From contig CAYREV010000009.1 of assembly GCA_964423345.1 (NCBI GenBank), forward strand, positions 1 through 64,000: 64,000 nucleotides of DNA. Direction: 5' to 3'. The stretch comes from CAYREV01 sp964423345 (GTDB lineage Bacteria > Bacteroidota > Rhodothermia > Balneolales > Balneolaceae). The number at the start of each line of letters is the position of its first letter. Within the stretch, counting starts at the first letter, position 1. Shown one piece after another: positions 17,179 through 26,410 of the stretch. Below the pieces are notes generated by a model that did no database searches, had not been told where the DNA came from, and saw only the letters and a list, made by a program, of their open reading frames with translations. A program made the position numbers and the translations under genes.

Positions 17179-18561
17179 ATGTATATCATGAAGGCATCGA
17201 AACGCACCCGCTACCCGCTGCTCCTACTTATCCTTATCCTCTTTGTCAGCGGCTGTTTGCAGCAGGATGGATCCGCAGAGCTGAACAAGGAAGCGCTAAA
17301 GCAGCATCCCGAGTGGACGAAAAGCGCAAATATCTATGAGGTGAATATCCGGCAGTATACCCCCGAAGGAACGTTGAACGCCTTTAAGAAGGACCTGCCC
17401 CGACTGAAGGAGATGGGAGTGGATATCGTCTGGCTGATGCCTATTCATCCGATCGGGGAGAAAAACCGGAAGGGGGAGCTGGGCAGCTACTACTCCATCC
17501 GCGACTACAGGGCGGTCAACCCCAACTTCGGTACCATGGAAGATTTCAAGGCATTGGTGGAGGAGGTGCACAGCCACGATATGAAAATCATTATGGACTG
17601 GGTGCCCAATCATACGGCATGGGATCACCCCTGGGTGGAGAACCACCCCGAATTCTACGCCAAGGATTCCACCGGACAGATAACCTACGAGGCCGACTGG
17701 ACCGACATAGCCCTGCTCAATTATGAAAACAAAAAGCTGTGGCCCAAGATGATAGACGCCATGAGCTACTGGGTGGAGGAGGCCGATATCGACGGTTTCA
17801 GGGTCGACCACGCCTCCCATGAGATCCCCATGTCATTCTGGGAGGAGGCCGTGCCCCAAATTGACGCTATCAAGGAAGGCCTGTTCTGGTTGGCCGAATG
17901 GAACGACCCCAAGCTGCATCCCGTATTTGACGCTTCCTATACCTGGGAGTATTTTCACCTGACCACCGATATCGCAGCCGGCAATAAGCCCCTGGATGCG
18001 CTTGACCACTATCTCAGGAGGCAAAATACCTTGTTCCCCGAGCATGCCTACCGGATGTACTTTACCACCAACCACGATGAGAATTCCTGGAACGGGACCG
18101 ATCGTGAGCTTTTCGGGGATAATTTCCGAAATTTTGCCGTCCTGGCGGCCACCATAGACGGCATGCCGTTGGTATACAACGGGCAGGAGTCGGGGCTCTA
18201 CCAGCGACTGGAGTTTTTCAAAAAGGACACCATCAACTGGAAGGAGTACAAGCACCAGGATTTCTATGCTACGCTCTTCGAGCTGAAAGACCGCAACCGG
18301 GCCCTGTGGAACGGGCAGTATGGCGGCGAGTATAGCCGGGTTGCCAACAGCCGTGAGGAGGATGTTTTTTCCTACAGGCGAGCCAGGGGTGAGCAGGAGG
18401 TATTTGTAGCCTTGAACATGAGTGGGGAAGAACTCACCGTTGAATTCCCCGGCGAAACCTCCGGGGTAAAATACACCAACACTTTTACCGGTGAAACACA
18501 GGGTATAGGAGGGGAAGGGATTACGATGGCACCGCACTCGTACCTGGTATTGGAGAAATAA
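17179..18561 (+). CDS. GH13 alpha-amylase family lipoprotein
   Basis: 460 residues with a lipoprotein signal: hydrophobic core and lipobox VSGC with C26, so it is tethered to the envelope facing the periplasm or surface. GH13 catalytic triad: D210 (GFRVDHA), E240 (LAEWND), D300 (TTNHDEN). The upstream motif MDWVPNHT is region I. It is followed 71 bp later by a sugar MFS carrier on the same strand, giving a short alpha-glucan unit: degrade outside, import, then cleave with the cytoplasmic GH13 at 11352. An alternative start is the ATG at 17188. Confidence 0.93.
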   Translation: MYIMKASKRTRYPLLLLILILFVSGCLQQDGSAELNKEALKQHPEWTKSANIYEVNIRQYTPEGTLNAFKKDLPRLKEMGVDIVWLMPIHPIGEKNRKGELGSYYSIRDYRAVNPNFGTMEDFKALVEEVHSHDMKIIMDWVPNHTAWDHPWVENHPEFYAKDSTGQITYEADWTDIALLNYENKKLWPKMIDAMSYWVEEADIDGFRVDHASHEIPMSFWEEAVPQIDAIKEGLFWLAEWNDPKLHPVFDASYTWEYFHLTTDIAAGNKPLDALDHYLRRQNTLFPEHAYRMYFTTNHDENSWNGTDRELFGDNFRNFAVLAATIDGMPLVYNGQESGLYQRLEFFKKDTINWKEYKHQDFYATLFELKDRNRALWNGQYGGEYSRVANSREEDVFSYRRARGEQEVFVALNMSGEELTVEFPGETSGVKYTNTFTGETQGIGGEGITMAPHSYLVLEK

Positions 18562-18632
18562 AATAATACCCTGCAGCCGGGATAGAAGCTGTTGGCAGGG
18601 GGTACAATCCTAATCGATAGAACTGAATATCT

Positions 18633-20174
18633 ATGAGTGATTCAGCCAAGAAACCGTCACTGGGATTCTGGGAGATCTGGAATATGAGCTTCGGCTTTTT
18701 AGGGATACAATTCGGATTTGCCCTGCAAAATGCCAATGTCAGCCGAATCTTTGAAACCCTGGGAGCCTCGATCGATGATATCCCCATCCTGTGGATTGCC
18801 GCGCCGGTGACGGGACTGGTGGTCCAGCCGATCATCGGGCACATGAGCGATAAGACGTGGAACGCCTTGGGACGCAGGCGCCCCTATTTCCTTTTCGGTG
18901 CTATCTTTGCCTCCCTGGCACTGATAGCAATGCCCAACTCGCCCGTACTCTGGATGGCGGCAGGTATGTTGTGGATCATGGATGCCTCCATCAATATATC
19001 GATGGAGCCTTTTCGGGCCTTTGTAGGGGATATGCTTCCCTCGCATCAGCGCACCAAGGGCTTTGCCATGCAGAGCTTCTTTATCGGTACTGGGGCGGTG
19101 ATCGCTTCGGCCCTTCCCTATATGATGACCAACTGGTTCGGCATCTCCAACACGGCTCCCACAGGCGTGGTGCCCCCTTCGGTAAAATGGTCGTTCTACC
19201 TGGGAGCCATGGTCTTTTTCCTGGCGGTTCTGTGGACGGTGGTCCGCACCAGGGAATATCCGCCCGAGGAGTTTGAGCGCTATAACAGAGGGGAGAGCCG
19301 GGGCGAATCCCTGCTTGATGCGGCCGGGAAGGGTAGCGCCGAAGAGGCCGGCGACGGCAGCCGCAAGCTGTATTTCGGTTTTATAGCCTCCATGGTGGGT
19401 GTACTGGCCAGCTATATGGTGTTTGTTCAACAGTATCAAAAGGAGTTGTATGTTTTCTCCTTCGGACTGGCGGCGCTGGGCATGATCATGGTCATGGCCG
19501 GGATCTTGCAGAAAAAGGGCAGGCACGACCACGGACTGGTGGTGGTGATGTCCGATTTTATCAATATGCCCAAGACCATGCTGCAGCTGTCATTCGTACA
19601 GTTTTTTTCCTGGTTTGCCCTCTTTGCCATGTGGATCTATACGACGGCCGCCGTCACCTCCCACATTTACGGCACCAGCGATACCACTTCGCTTCTGTAC
19701 AATGAAGGGGCCGACTGGGTAGGCATCTGTTTCGCCGTATACAACGGCTTTGCCGCTATCATTGCCTTTGCGCTTCCCCCCATGGCCCGACTGACGAGCC
19801 GTAAAGTGGTGCATGCCCTCTCCCTGCTGGTGGGAGGCATCAGCCTGGCGGGAATCTACTTTATGAGCGACCCGAACATGCTGCTGCTCTCCATGGTGGG
19901 GATCGGGCTGGCATGGGCCAGCATACTCGCCATGCCCTACGCCATCCTCTCGGGCGCCCTTCCCGGAGAAAAGATGGGGGTCTATATGGGAATATTTAAC
20001 TTCTTCATCGTCATACCCCAGATCGTGGCGGCCAGTATCCTGGGCTTCATGCTGCGCAATTACTTTGGAGGGGAAGCCATCTTCGCCCTTATCACCGGCG
20101 GCATTTCCATGGGGATAGCGGCCGCACTGATGTTTTTTGTGGACGACGTGGAGGAGAGCGAAGCGGTGCTATAA
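18633..20174 (+). CDS. MFS disaccharide/maltodextrin transporter (SLC45/GPH-like)
   Basis: 513 residues, about 12 membrane segments. FGIQFGFALQNANVSRIFETLGA with GRRRPYF (loop 2-3 signature) and MDASINISMEPFRAFVGDMLP is characteristic of the GPH/SLC45 group, whose bacterial and plant members carry sucrose or maltose with a cation. Its position straight after a GH13 lipoprotein favours maltose or maltodextrin. A weak hairpin lies between the two genes (taccctgc at 18567, pairing with 18595-18604). Confidence 0.85.
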   Translation: MSDSAKKPSLGFWEIWNMSFGFLGIQFGFALQNANVSRIFETLGASIDDIPILWIAAPVTGLVVQPIIGHMSDKTWNALGRRRPYFLFGAIFASLALIAMPNSPVLWMAAGMLWIMDASINISMEPFRAFVGDMLPSHQRTKGFAMQSFFIGTGAVIASALPYMMTNWFGISNTAPTGVVPPSVKWSFYLGAMVFFLAVLWTVVRTREYPPEEFERYNRGESRGESLLDAAGKGSAEEAGDGSRKLYFGFIASMVGVLASYMVFVQQYQKELYVFSFGLAALGMIMVMAGILQKKGRHDHGLVVVMSDFINMPKTMLQLSFVQFFSWFALFAMWIYTTAAVTSHIYGTSDTTSLLYNEGADWVGICFAVYNGFAAIIAFALPPMARLTSRKVVHALSLLVGGISLAGIYFMSDPNMLLLSMVGIGLAWASILAMPYAILSGALPGEKMGVYMGIFNFFIVIPQIVAASILGFMLRNYFGGEAIFALITGGISMGIAAALMFFVDDVEESEAVL

Positions 20175-20314
20175 GGGGAGTCGGCTGAAGAGCCCAAGGC
20201 CGGTTGATTCCGGCTTGCCGCAAAGAGGAGGAACATTAGAGGTCCACTTGAAATGATATGCCTCTCTATTAGGTTATGGATTTTGAATAATAACACCATA
20301 ACTGGGTATATCAG

Positions 20315-21817
20315 ATGAGTGATCTACATGAATCGGTGCAGACGCTGGGACAGCTGAAAGAAAGCGGATGGGAATCCATCCCGGTGAAGGAGGAGATTCG
20401 GCGGAATGTCGCACGTAAGATAAAAGAGGGTGAGACCCTGTTTCCGGGCATCAGGGGATACGACAAATCGGTTATACCGCAGTTGCAGCACGCCCTGCTG
20501 GCAAAGCACGATCTCATATTGCTGGGCCTGCGCGGGCAGGCTAAGACGAAAATACTGAGGCTGATGACCCGTTTTTTGGATGAATGGATGCCGGTGATCC
20601 AAGGCTCGGAAATCAATGACGATCCCCTTAACCCGCTCTCCAAACAGGCGCGGGAACGAGTCGGGCAGGAGGGGGATGAAACGCCGGTAGAGTGGATCCA
20701 TCGAAGCCGACGCTACGGGGAAAAGCTGGCTACGCCCGATACCACCGTGGCCGACCTGATCGGGGATATCGACCCTATCAAAGCGGCTGCCAAAAAGCTT
20801 ACCCTGGCCGACGAGAAAGTGATCAACTTCGGACTGGTACCGAGGACCAACAGGGGCATTTTTGCCATCAACGAGCTGCCTGACCTCCAGCCGCGCATAC
20901 AGGTGGCCCTGCTCAATATTATGCAGGAACGGGATATTCAGATCAGGGGATTCAATGTGCGCATACCCCTGGATATTGTGATGGTGTTCTCGGCCAACCC
21001 GGAAGATTATACCAGCCGCGGTAATATCATCACCCCGCTTAAAGACCGTATCGACTCACAGATTATGACCCATTACCCGCGGGAGCTTGAGGTGGGAATG
21101 GAAATTACCGAACAGGAGTCGTGGACCCAGCGCAACGGGCTGGTGCAGGTGGAGGTTCCGGAAATCATCAGGCAGGTGATCGAACAGGTGGCCTTTGAAG
21201 CCAGGGATTCCGAGTATATCGACCAGAAAAGCGGGGTTTCCACCCGCATGCCCATCACGGCCATGGAACAGCTGATATCGGCCGCCGAGCGGCGCGCCCT
21301 GCTGAATGAGGAAAAGGAGACCACGGCACGGATAACCGACCTGTTTCATATTGTCCCCGCTCTGACCGGCAAGCTGGAACTGGTATACGAGGGGGAACAG
21401 GAGGGGGCGGTGAATGTGGCCAAGCATATTATCGGGAAAGCCGTCAAGAATACCTTTAACCGCTATTATCCCGATCCCCGCCAGCAGAAGAAAAAAGAGG
21501 GGGAGAGTGTATACCGGCCCATCCTCGACTGGTTCGCCGAAGGCCATGAAGTGGAGCTGACGGATTTTGAAGGACATAAAAGCTATAAGAAGAAACTCAG
21601 CGGCGTTGGGGGTCTGGCAGATTTTGTAGGCAGGGAGACTCCCGGAAGCCTGGACGATGAGGAGGCGGTGCTGATGGATTTTGTCCTGGAAGCCCTTCAC
21701 CAGCATTCCATGGTGGGCAGGGAGGATCTCGACGACCGCCGTTCCTACAACGATATGCTTGGCAGCATGCTGGGTTCGATGGATGACCTGGACGATTTTG
21801 AGGATTTTGACCGTTAA
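20315..21817 (+). CDS. MoxR/magnesium-chelatase-like AAA+ ATPase
   Basis: 500 residues. Walker A-like loop GLRGQAKT (71-78) and a Walker B written as IFAINE (182-187), the Asn-Glu variant seen in the MoxR/chelatase clade. Sensor region SANPEDYTSRGNIITPLKDR, then a helical C-terminal lid. The family remodels partner proteins, generally with a von Willebrand (VWA) protein encoded next door. No VWA gene is present on either side here; L31 follows. Function unknown, probably chaperone-like. Confidence 0.82.
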   Translation: MSDLHESVQTLGQLKESGWESIPVKEEIRRNVARKIKEGETLFPGIRGYDKSVIPQLQHALLAKHDLILLGLRGQAKTKILRLMTRFLDEWMPVIQGSEINDDPLNPLSKQARERVGQEGDETPVEWIHRSRRYGEKLATPDTTVADLIGDIDPIKAAAKKLTLADEKVINFGLVPRTNRGIFAINELPDLQPRIQVALLNIMQERDIQIRGFNVRIPLDIVMVFSANPEDYTSRGNIITPLKDRIDSQIMTHYPRELEVGMEITEQESWTQRNGLVQVEVPEIIRQVIEQVAFEARDSEYIDQKSGVSTRMPITAMEQLISAAERRALLNEEKETTARITDLFHIVPALTGKLELVYEGEQEGAVNVAKHIIGKAVKNTFNRYYPDPRQQKKKEGESVYRPILDWFAEGHEVELTDFEGHKSYKKKLSGVGGLADFVGRETPGSLDDEEAVLMDFVLEALHQHSMVGREDLDDRRSYNDMLGSMLGSMDDLDDFEDFDR

Positions 21818-21822
21818 AATAG

Positions 21823-21854
21823 ATTGCAATAGGATAATTATAGTCGTATATTTG
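21823..21854 (+). promoter_or_regulatory. Bacteroidota-type housekeeping promoter of the L31 gene
   Basis: ATTG at 21823-21826, a 20-bp spacer, then TATATTTG at 21847-21854. This fits the known Bacteroidota consensus (TTTG, about 19 bp, TAnnTTTG). It lies 37 bp before the ATG of the ribosomal protein gene. Confidence 0.6.
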
Positions 21855-21891
21855 GCACCTGAAATAAAGCCTTAAAGCAACGCATATATCC

Positions 21892-22107
21892 ATGAAAGAA
21901 GGAATTCATCCAGATTACGAAGAAATTACGGTAGTCCTGAGCGACGGGACGGAATTTAAGACTCGCAGCACAATGGACGTGAAGGACGGAGTGTATAAAA
22001 GCGAGGTAGATTCCAAGAACCACCCCTTTTATACCGACAACCTGAAGCTGCAGAAGAAAGCCGACCGTATTGACCGGTTTAACAAGCGGTACGGTAAGGA
22101 CAGCTAG
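21892..22107 (+). CDS. rpmE: 50S ribosomal protein L31
   Basis: 71 residues. MKEGIHPDYEEITVVLSDGTEF followed by TRST and SKNHPFYT are the L31 hallmarks. No cysteines are present, so this is a zinc-free (C-minus) form. In many bacteria such a form is expressed under zinc limitation, but it can be the only copy. The gene is single, with its own promoter at 21823 and a terminator at 22131. Confidence 0.93.
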   Translation: MKEGIHPDYEEITVVLSDGTEFKTRSTMDVKDGVYKSEVDSKNHPFYTDNLKLQKKADRIDRFNKRYGKDS

Positions 22108-22130
22108 GTTTTTATCCATTTTCAAAGAGG

Positions 22131-22166
22131 AGGATGACCGGCAGTGCCGGATCATCCTCTTTTTAT
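22131..22166 (+). terminator. Rho-independent terminator after L31
   Basis: Stem AGGATGACCGG (22131-22141) pairs with CCGG-A-TCATCCT (22147-22158) around the loop CAGTG with one bulged base. The run CTTTTTATTTT follows directly. Confidence 0.85.
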
Positions 22167-22240
22167 TTTATGTAAATGCTAAATTGTTGTTGGCCATATA
22201 TTTAAGTCTGGCAATATAAAATTTATATCAAGCCTGTTAT

Positions 22241-22876
22241 ATGCATATTCATTCATTTACCGTCGGTCCTTTTTCTGAGAATACCTACCTGTTGACCGAA
22301 GGGGGGAAGGCCCTTGTGGTCGACCCCGGTTTTTTTGAAGAGCATGAGTTTGAGGCTTTGCGGGATAAGATGAAGCAGGAAGAGGTAGACCCCATAGGGG
22401 TGCTGCTGACCCATGCGCATGTAGATCATGTATTGGGGCTGCACCGGCTGCTCGATCATAAAGACCTCCCGGTCTACCTATCCGACAGGGACCGTTACCT
22501 GTGGAACCGGTTCGAGCCGCAGGCCAGGATGTTCGGCTTTAACGTAAAGGGTTTCGATTTTGAACCGGAAGTTCTCCCCGCCGGTGGACCATGGGAGGTG
22601 GGGCCCTTCCGCTTCGAGGTATTGTATACCCCGGGCCATGCGCCCGACCATGTTTCCCTGTACCGGGAAGAGGAGGGAGTCGTTATTGCCGGTGACGCTC
22701 TGTTCAGGCAGGGCATTGGACGGACCGACCTGTACAAGGGGGATTTCAAGCTATTGGAGAGGTCGATCAGGGAAAAGCTGTATACGCTACCGGAGGATAC
22801 TGAAGTCTATCCGGGCCACGGACCGAAAACCACTATCGGCTATGAAAAGAAGAACAACCCCTTTGTGAGTGACTGA
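22241..22876 (+). CDS. MBL-fold metallo-hydrolase (glyoxalase II-like)
   Basis: 211 residues. Dinuclear metal site: THAHVDH (H58, H60, D62, H63), H133 in TPGHAPDH, D152 in GDALF, H193 in YPGHG. GRTDLYKGD and the short C terminus match the small YcbL/GloB-like group rather than full-length glyoxalase II, which has an extra helical domain. Probable thioester hydrolase; in a bacillithiol organism the natural substrate may be a bacillithiol conjugate (inference). It converges with the TPR gene, with 2 bp between stops. Confidence 0.9.
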   Translation: MHIHSFTVGPFSENTYLLTEGGKALVVDPGFFEEHEFEALRDKMKQEEVDPIGVLLTHAHVDHVLGLHRLLDHKDLPVYLSDRDRYLWNRFEPQARMFGFNVKGFDFEPEVLPAGGPWEVGPFRFEVLYTPGHAPDHVSLYREEEGVVIAGDALFRQGIGRTDLYKGDFKLLERSIREKLYTLPEDTEVYPGHGPKTTIGYEKKNNPFVSD

Positions 22877-22878
22877 AT

Positions 22879-23532
22879 TCAGCCTTGTTCTTGCTGCTCC
22901 TCTGCCCGCTTCTGCTCCTCCCGGAGTTTTTTTAAGCGGGAGATCTTCTCGGTGTAGAAACTCTGTTTGCCCTTGTTAAGTTTTTTGAGGCGTTTGTAGG
23001 CCCGTATGGCTGCATCCGTCTTCCCCTGGGCTTCATGAATGGTAGCCAGGGTTTCGGAGACAATATCATCCACATCATTATATCCATCCGAAAGGGTGCT
23101 GCCCGGTCCGGACGGTTCTCCTTCCGAGGGTTTGATTTTTTCCGACTCGACCTGCGAGAGCTTTTCGATAAGGTGATCCAGATCAAGGGCCGGAGCCGGA
23201 TTCTGCTCGAAGGTAGCCGGCCGTGCGTCGGCCGTCTCCGCCTCTTCGGGCGTCCACGCTTCAAAGCGGTTGGGGTGGGACAGGTAATAGTGGAGTTTTT
23301 CAAAAAAGGTGCTGCCCGGGGCCAAGGTCTTTGCCTTGAGGGAATATTCTATGGCTTTCTCATTTTCATCTCTCAAATGGTATAACCAGGCGAGCAGAAA
23401 ATGACCCACCGCATCGGGTCCCCGTTTCTGCAGTTGTTGCTTGAGACGGGCTATGGTTTTGTCGGGATCCTGCTCAAACAGTTCCGCGTAGGAAGCTAAA
23501 GATTTAGGCAATTCGAAAGGTAGATGGACCAT
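22879..23532 (-). CDS. TPR-containing protein
   Basis: 217 residues, no signal peptide. An N-terminal helical region precedes one good TPR (about 33-75, GHFLLAWLYHLRDENEKAIEYSLKAKTLAPGS). An acidic linker follows, then a second TPR-like pair (VDDIVSETLATIHEAQGKTDAAIRAYKRLKKL) and a charged C-terminal helix (RLKKLREEQKRAEEQQ). It lies downstream of lptE and the sigma54 activator on the same strand, the order in which a TPR gene follows lptE in Bacteroidota genomes. Function not known. Confidence 0.75.
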   Translation of the reverse strand: MVHLPFELPKSLASYAELFEQDPDKTIARLKQQLQKRGPDAVGHFLLAWLYHLRDENEKAIEYSLKAKTLAPGSTFFEKLHYYLSHPNRFEAWTPEEAETADARPATFEQNPAPALDLDHLIEKLSQVESEKIKPSEGEPSGPGSTLSDGYNDVDDIVSETLATIHEAQGKTDAAIRAYKRLKKLNKGKQSFYTEKISRLKKLREEQKRAEEQQEQG

Positions 23533-23670
23533 TACGACAAATAAGTTCCCGACTCAATGAACCGCATTATACGAACAGCCCTACCTTGCAGTCAAGTTAG
23601 GAATTGGGTATTTGGAATATTGAATCTAGGCCGGGCAGGTTCTGTTCATTACTCACTACTGCTTCCCCCC

Positions 23671-24201
23671 TTACCAGCCACTCACGGCATCGTTAAACAT
23701 ATTGTCAGCCACCTGTTGCAGTGCCTGCTGGGCAGCGCTTGTCTCGCCCTCTATGGGATTTTCATTGGGGTCGTAGGTGGCCTTGCCGGTGTAGGTATTG
23801 GTCCACTCCGGCTCCTCCTCGGAGGTATAGAGGAAGGTGGCCCTGACGGTGACGGTCACCTCATTCTGATCGGTCTGTTCTTCGCCGGTGATGCTGAACG
23901 GACGGTTGTTGTAGGACACAATGGACCCTTCCAGTACGGCATCTGCAGCACTGCGTGAGTTGGCAGATCGCAACCGGCTTTGGTTGATAAACCGGGAGGC
24001 AAGGGTTTGGTTGAGCCGGTCGCTGAGATCACCGATACCGCTGGAGGACTGATCGGCAAAAAACGGGATGAAGATGGAGTTGATCTCTTCGGGTATGGAG
24101 GTGCCGGTAAAGCTGTAGCGTATGCATCCTGAAGATAACAGGAGGATGAGTATCAAGAAGAGGGCCGGCCAGGTGCGGGAGGGCAGTCTGTTTTCAGGCA
24201 T
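23671..24201 (-). CDS. lptE: LptE-family lipoprotein (LPS assembly)
   Basis: Outer-membrane lipoprotein predicted to plug the LptD barrel that inserts lipopolysaccharide. The signal with lipobox LSSGC is best read from the ATG at 24201 (MPENRLPSRTWPALF). Upstream in-frame ATGs at 24249 and 24285 would put an unusually long polar stretch before it. The start of the mature protein, CIRYSFTGTSIPEEINSIFIPFF, is typical of the Bacteroidota LptE family, as is the central NQTLASRFINQSRL. The gene lies just after the sigma54 activator, same strand. Confidence 0.8.
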   Translation of the reverse strand: MPENRLPSRTWPALFLILILLLSSGCIRYSFTGTSIPEEINSIFIPFFADQSSSGIGDLSDRLNQTLASRFINQSRLRSANSRSAADAVLEGSIVSYNNRPFSITGEEQTDQNEVTVTVRATFLYTSEEEPEWTNTYTGKATYDPNENPIEGETSAAQQALQQVADNMFNDAVSGW

Positions 24202-24293
24202 ACCGCTTTTGAGGCCCGTTCCCCTTACATTTGCGTTGTCTGTTTTCATGCAGCTGATATACTTTTCATGTTTAGAGCCGGCCATCTGTAGTT

Positions 24294-25601
24294 CTATTGA
24301 AGGCCATATTGATCCAGTTTGCGGTATAGGGTGCGTTCGCTGATGCCCAGTGCCTCCGAAGCCTTGCGCCGGTTGCCGTCAAATTTTTCGAGGGCCTGCT
24401 CAATTAAAAACTGTTCGGTTTTTTCAATAGAGGGAATGATATCGCCGTTGAAAAACTCTTCGAAGGGCGCTTTTTCACGGTCTCTCTCCTCCTCCGAGAT
24501 ATCGGCTTCGGCATACGGCTGCACCCCAATGTCCTCTTCCGTGTCGGTTTCACCGGTATTGATATCCACATGAGATATGTCTGCGTCCTGCATCTCATCC
24601 TGAAGGTTTTCAGGGAGAGCCTTGATGTTTTTCGCTGAAAAGGTAGAGTAGAGAAAACTTGCCAGCATTTTTTTAAGGTCGCCGATATCGTTACGAAGCT
24701 CCACGAGTGCTTTATAGATCAGCTGCTGGTCGCCCTGCCCGAAAGAGTTGCTGCCGCCGGCCGAACGCCTTTCGGCTTCGCTGGACAGCACCGGCAGGTT
24801 GTCGGCCGAACCGGTATGCTGCCTTCCCTTCAGGTATTTTTTGAGTGTTTCGGTATCGATGAACTGCGATTTCTCCAGGACTACCAGCTGTTCGGCTACA
24901 TTGCGCAGCTCCCTCACGTTGCCCGGCCAACGGTAGGAGGTAAGCAGTTCCTTGGCTTCGTCCGAAAACCCCTTGAATACCGAGTCGTATTTAGCTGAGT
25001 ATTCGGTAACAAATTTTCTGAAAATGGGAATGACATCCTCCTGCCGTTCACGAAGAGGGGGGAGCGAGATCTTGACGGTGTCGAGCCGGTAGTAGAGGTC
25101 TTCCCGAAATTCACCGTCCTGTACATGTTGCCACAGGTCCTTGTTGGTGGCGGCGATGACGCGGACATCCGTTTTCTCGGTTTTGCTGGAGCCCACCCTG
25201 AAATACTCCCCCGATTCCAGCACGCGCAGCAGCTTGACCTGAACGTTTTTGGGGGTGTCGCCGATCTCGTCGAGGAAGATGGTTCCCCCGTTGGCTTTCT
25301 CAAAATAACCCTTGCGGGCTTCGTGAGCCCCGGTGAACGAGCCTTTTTCATGCCCGAAAAGCTCACTTTCAATGATCCCTTCCGGAATGGCTCCACAGTT
25401 GACAATAACCAGGTCGTTGTGCTTCCGCTTGCTGATGGCATGAATGGCACGGGCGGTAATATCCTTGCCCACGCCGCTTTCACCTTTCAACAGCACGGTA
25501 ATATCGGTATCCGCCACCTGCATAATCTTGTCTATGACCTGTTTAAGGGCGGCAGACTCGCCGATGAGTCCAAACCGTTCCTGAAATGCCTCGCGATCCA
25601 T
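24294..25601 (-). CDS. Sigma54-dependent transcriptional activator without receiver domain
   Basis: 435 residues. It starts straight with the AAA+ sigma54-interaction domain: Walker A GESGVGKD (40-47), the sigma54-contact loop as GSFTGA (87-92, the Ser variant of GAFTGA), and Walker B FLDE with D111/E112. After the AAA+ lid (YRWPGNVRELRN) comes a long poorly conserved linker (about 245-385). A Fis-type helix-turn-helix closes the protein: NRRKASEALGISERTLYRKL. With no sensory domain it must be controlled by expression, the linker or a partner. It precedes lptE and the TPR gene, an arrangement known in Bacteroidota. Confidence 0.9.
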   Translation of the reverse strand: MDREAFQERFGLIGESAALKQVIDKIMQVADTDITVLLKGESGVGKDITARAIHAISKRKHNDLVIVNCGAIPEGIIESELFGHEKGSFTGAHEARKGYFEKANGGTIFLDEIGDTPKNVQVKLLRVLESGEYFRVGSSKTEKTDVRVIAATNKDLWQHVQDGEFREDLYYRLDTVKISLPPLRERQEDVIPIFRKFVTEYSAKYDSVFKGFSDEAKELLTSYRWPGNVRELRNVAEQLVVLEKSQFIDTETLKKYLKGRQHTGSADNLPVLSSEAERRSAGGSNSFGQGDQQLIYKALVELRNDIGDLKKMLASFLYSTFSAKNIKALPENLQDEMQDADISHVDINTGETDTEEDIGVQPYAEADISEEERDREKAPFEEFFNGDIIPSIEKTEQFLIEQALEKFDGNRRKASEALGISERTLYRKLDQYGLQ

Positions 25602-25742
25602 ACAGTTATAATCTGGCTACTATGAATATTTGTTTTACAGTCTCTAAAGTTAACAAAAACGGATCTTAGATACATAATGCCTTCGAGAATCGAAGATTCC
25701 GAATCAGAACAGCATAGAAAGGAAATACATTCAAAAAAATCA

Positions 25743-25767
25743 GTAACCATTTCGGTTTTGGGTCGTC
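25743..25767 (+). promoter_or_regulatory. ECF-type promoter of the sigma factor gene
   Basis: GTAACC (25743-25748), a 15-bp spacer, then CGTC (25764-25767) followed by AAACC. The AAC core of the -35 and the CGTC of the -10 are hallmarks of ECF sigma promoters. The same element with identical spacing precedes the first two DUF4382 genes. It lies about 75 bp before the sigma ATG, which implies autoregulation. The remaining sequence between 25602 and 25842 shows no gene. Confidence 0.7.
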
Positions 25768-25842
25768 AAACCAATGAAAATAGCTCATGAATAAAATTTG
25801 ATATATGTTATGTTCTGAATGAACTACTAAGTAAAACAGAAC

Positions 25843-26406
25843 ATGGCTGATTTAAATTTGGACGAAAAAAGCATTGTTGAGCAGGTTGTTCAGGGTGATC
25901 GTGATAAATACCGATTGTTGGTTGATCGCTATTCACCCATGGTTTTTCACATAGTCAGGAACTTTGTGAACGATGAACAGACGGTTGAAGAGCTGGCGCA
26001 GCAAATTTTTGTGAAGACCTATGAAAAGCTGTCGTCATTTAATTATAAGTCAAAGTTTTCATCCTGGCTTTATATGATTGCCAAGAATCACTGCCGCGAT
26101 TACGTGAAAGACATCCGGCGTGAAAACAAACCCTTCAGTGAGATGGAAACACATGAACTGGAGGCGCAGATGCCTCAAAGTGAAAGTGCAGACCGGCCGG
26201 CGATGGAGGAGGAATGGAGCCGGTTGTTGAATGAGGCCCTGCAGCATATTAAACAGGAACACGCGGAGGCATTTTTGATGAAGTATAGAAACGATATGAG
26301 TTACAAGGCGATGTCCGAGCGCCTGGGGACATCGGTTAGTGCACTGAAAGTACGGGTACACCGGGCGCGTAAAGAACTGAAAGCGTTTATCGAACAAAAC
26401 AGCTGA
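25843..26406 (+). CDS. ECF RNA polymerase sigma factor
   Basis: 187 residues with sigma-70 region 2 (about 25-90; DEQTVEELAQQIFVKTYEKLSSF, then FSSWLYMIAKNHCRDYVK) and region 4 (about 125-182; SYKAMSERLGTSVSALKVRVHRARKEL). Region 3 is absent, as expected for ECF factors. It is the first gene of a tight unit with the anti-sigma factor 4 bp later. An ECF-type promoter upstream is shared with genes 3.5-5 kb away, so this sigma probably drives both its own operon and the DUF4382 cluster. Confidence 0.93.
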   Translation: MADLNLDEKSIVEQVVQGDRDKYRLLVDRYSPMVFHIVRNFVNDEQTVEELAQQIFVKTYEKLSSFNYKSKFSSWLYMIAKNHCRDYVKDIRRENKPFSEMETHELEAQMPQSESADRPAMEEEWSRLLNEALQHIKQEHAEAFLMKYRNDMSYKAMSERLGTSVSALKVRVHRARKELKAFIEQNS

Positions 26407-26410
26407 CATT

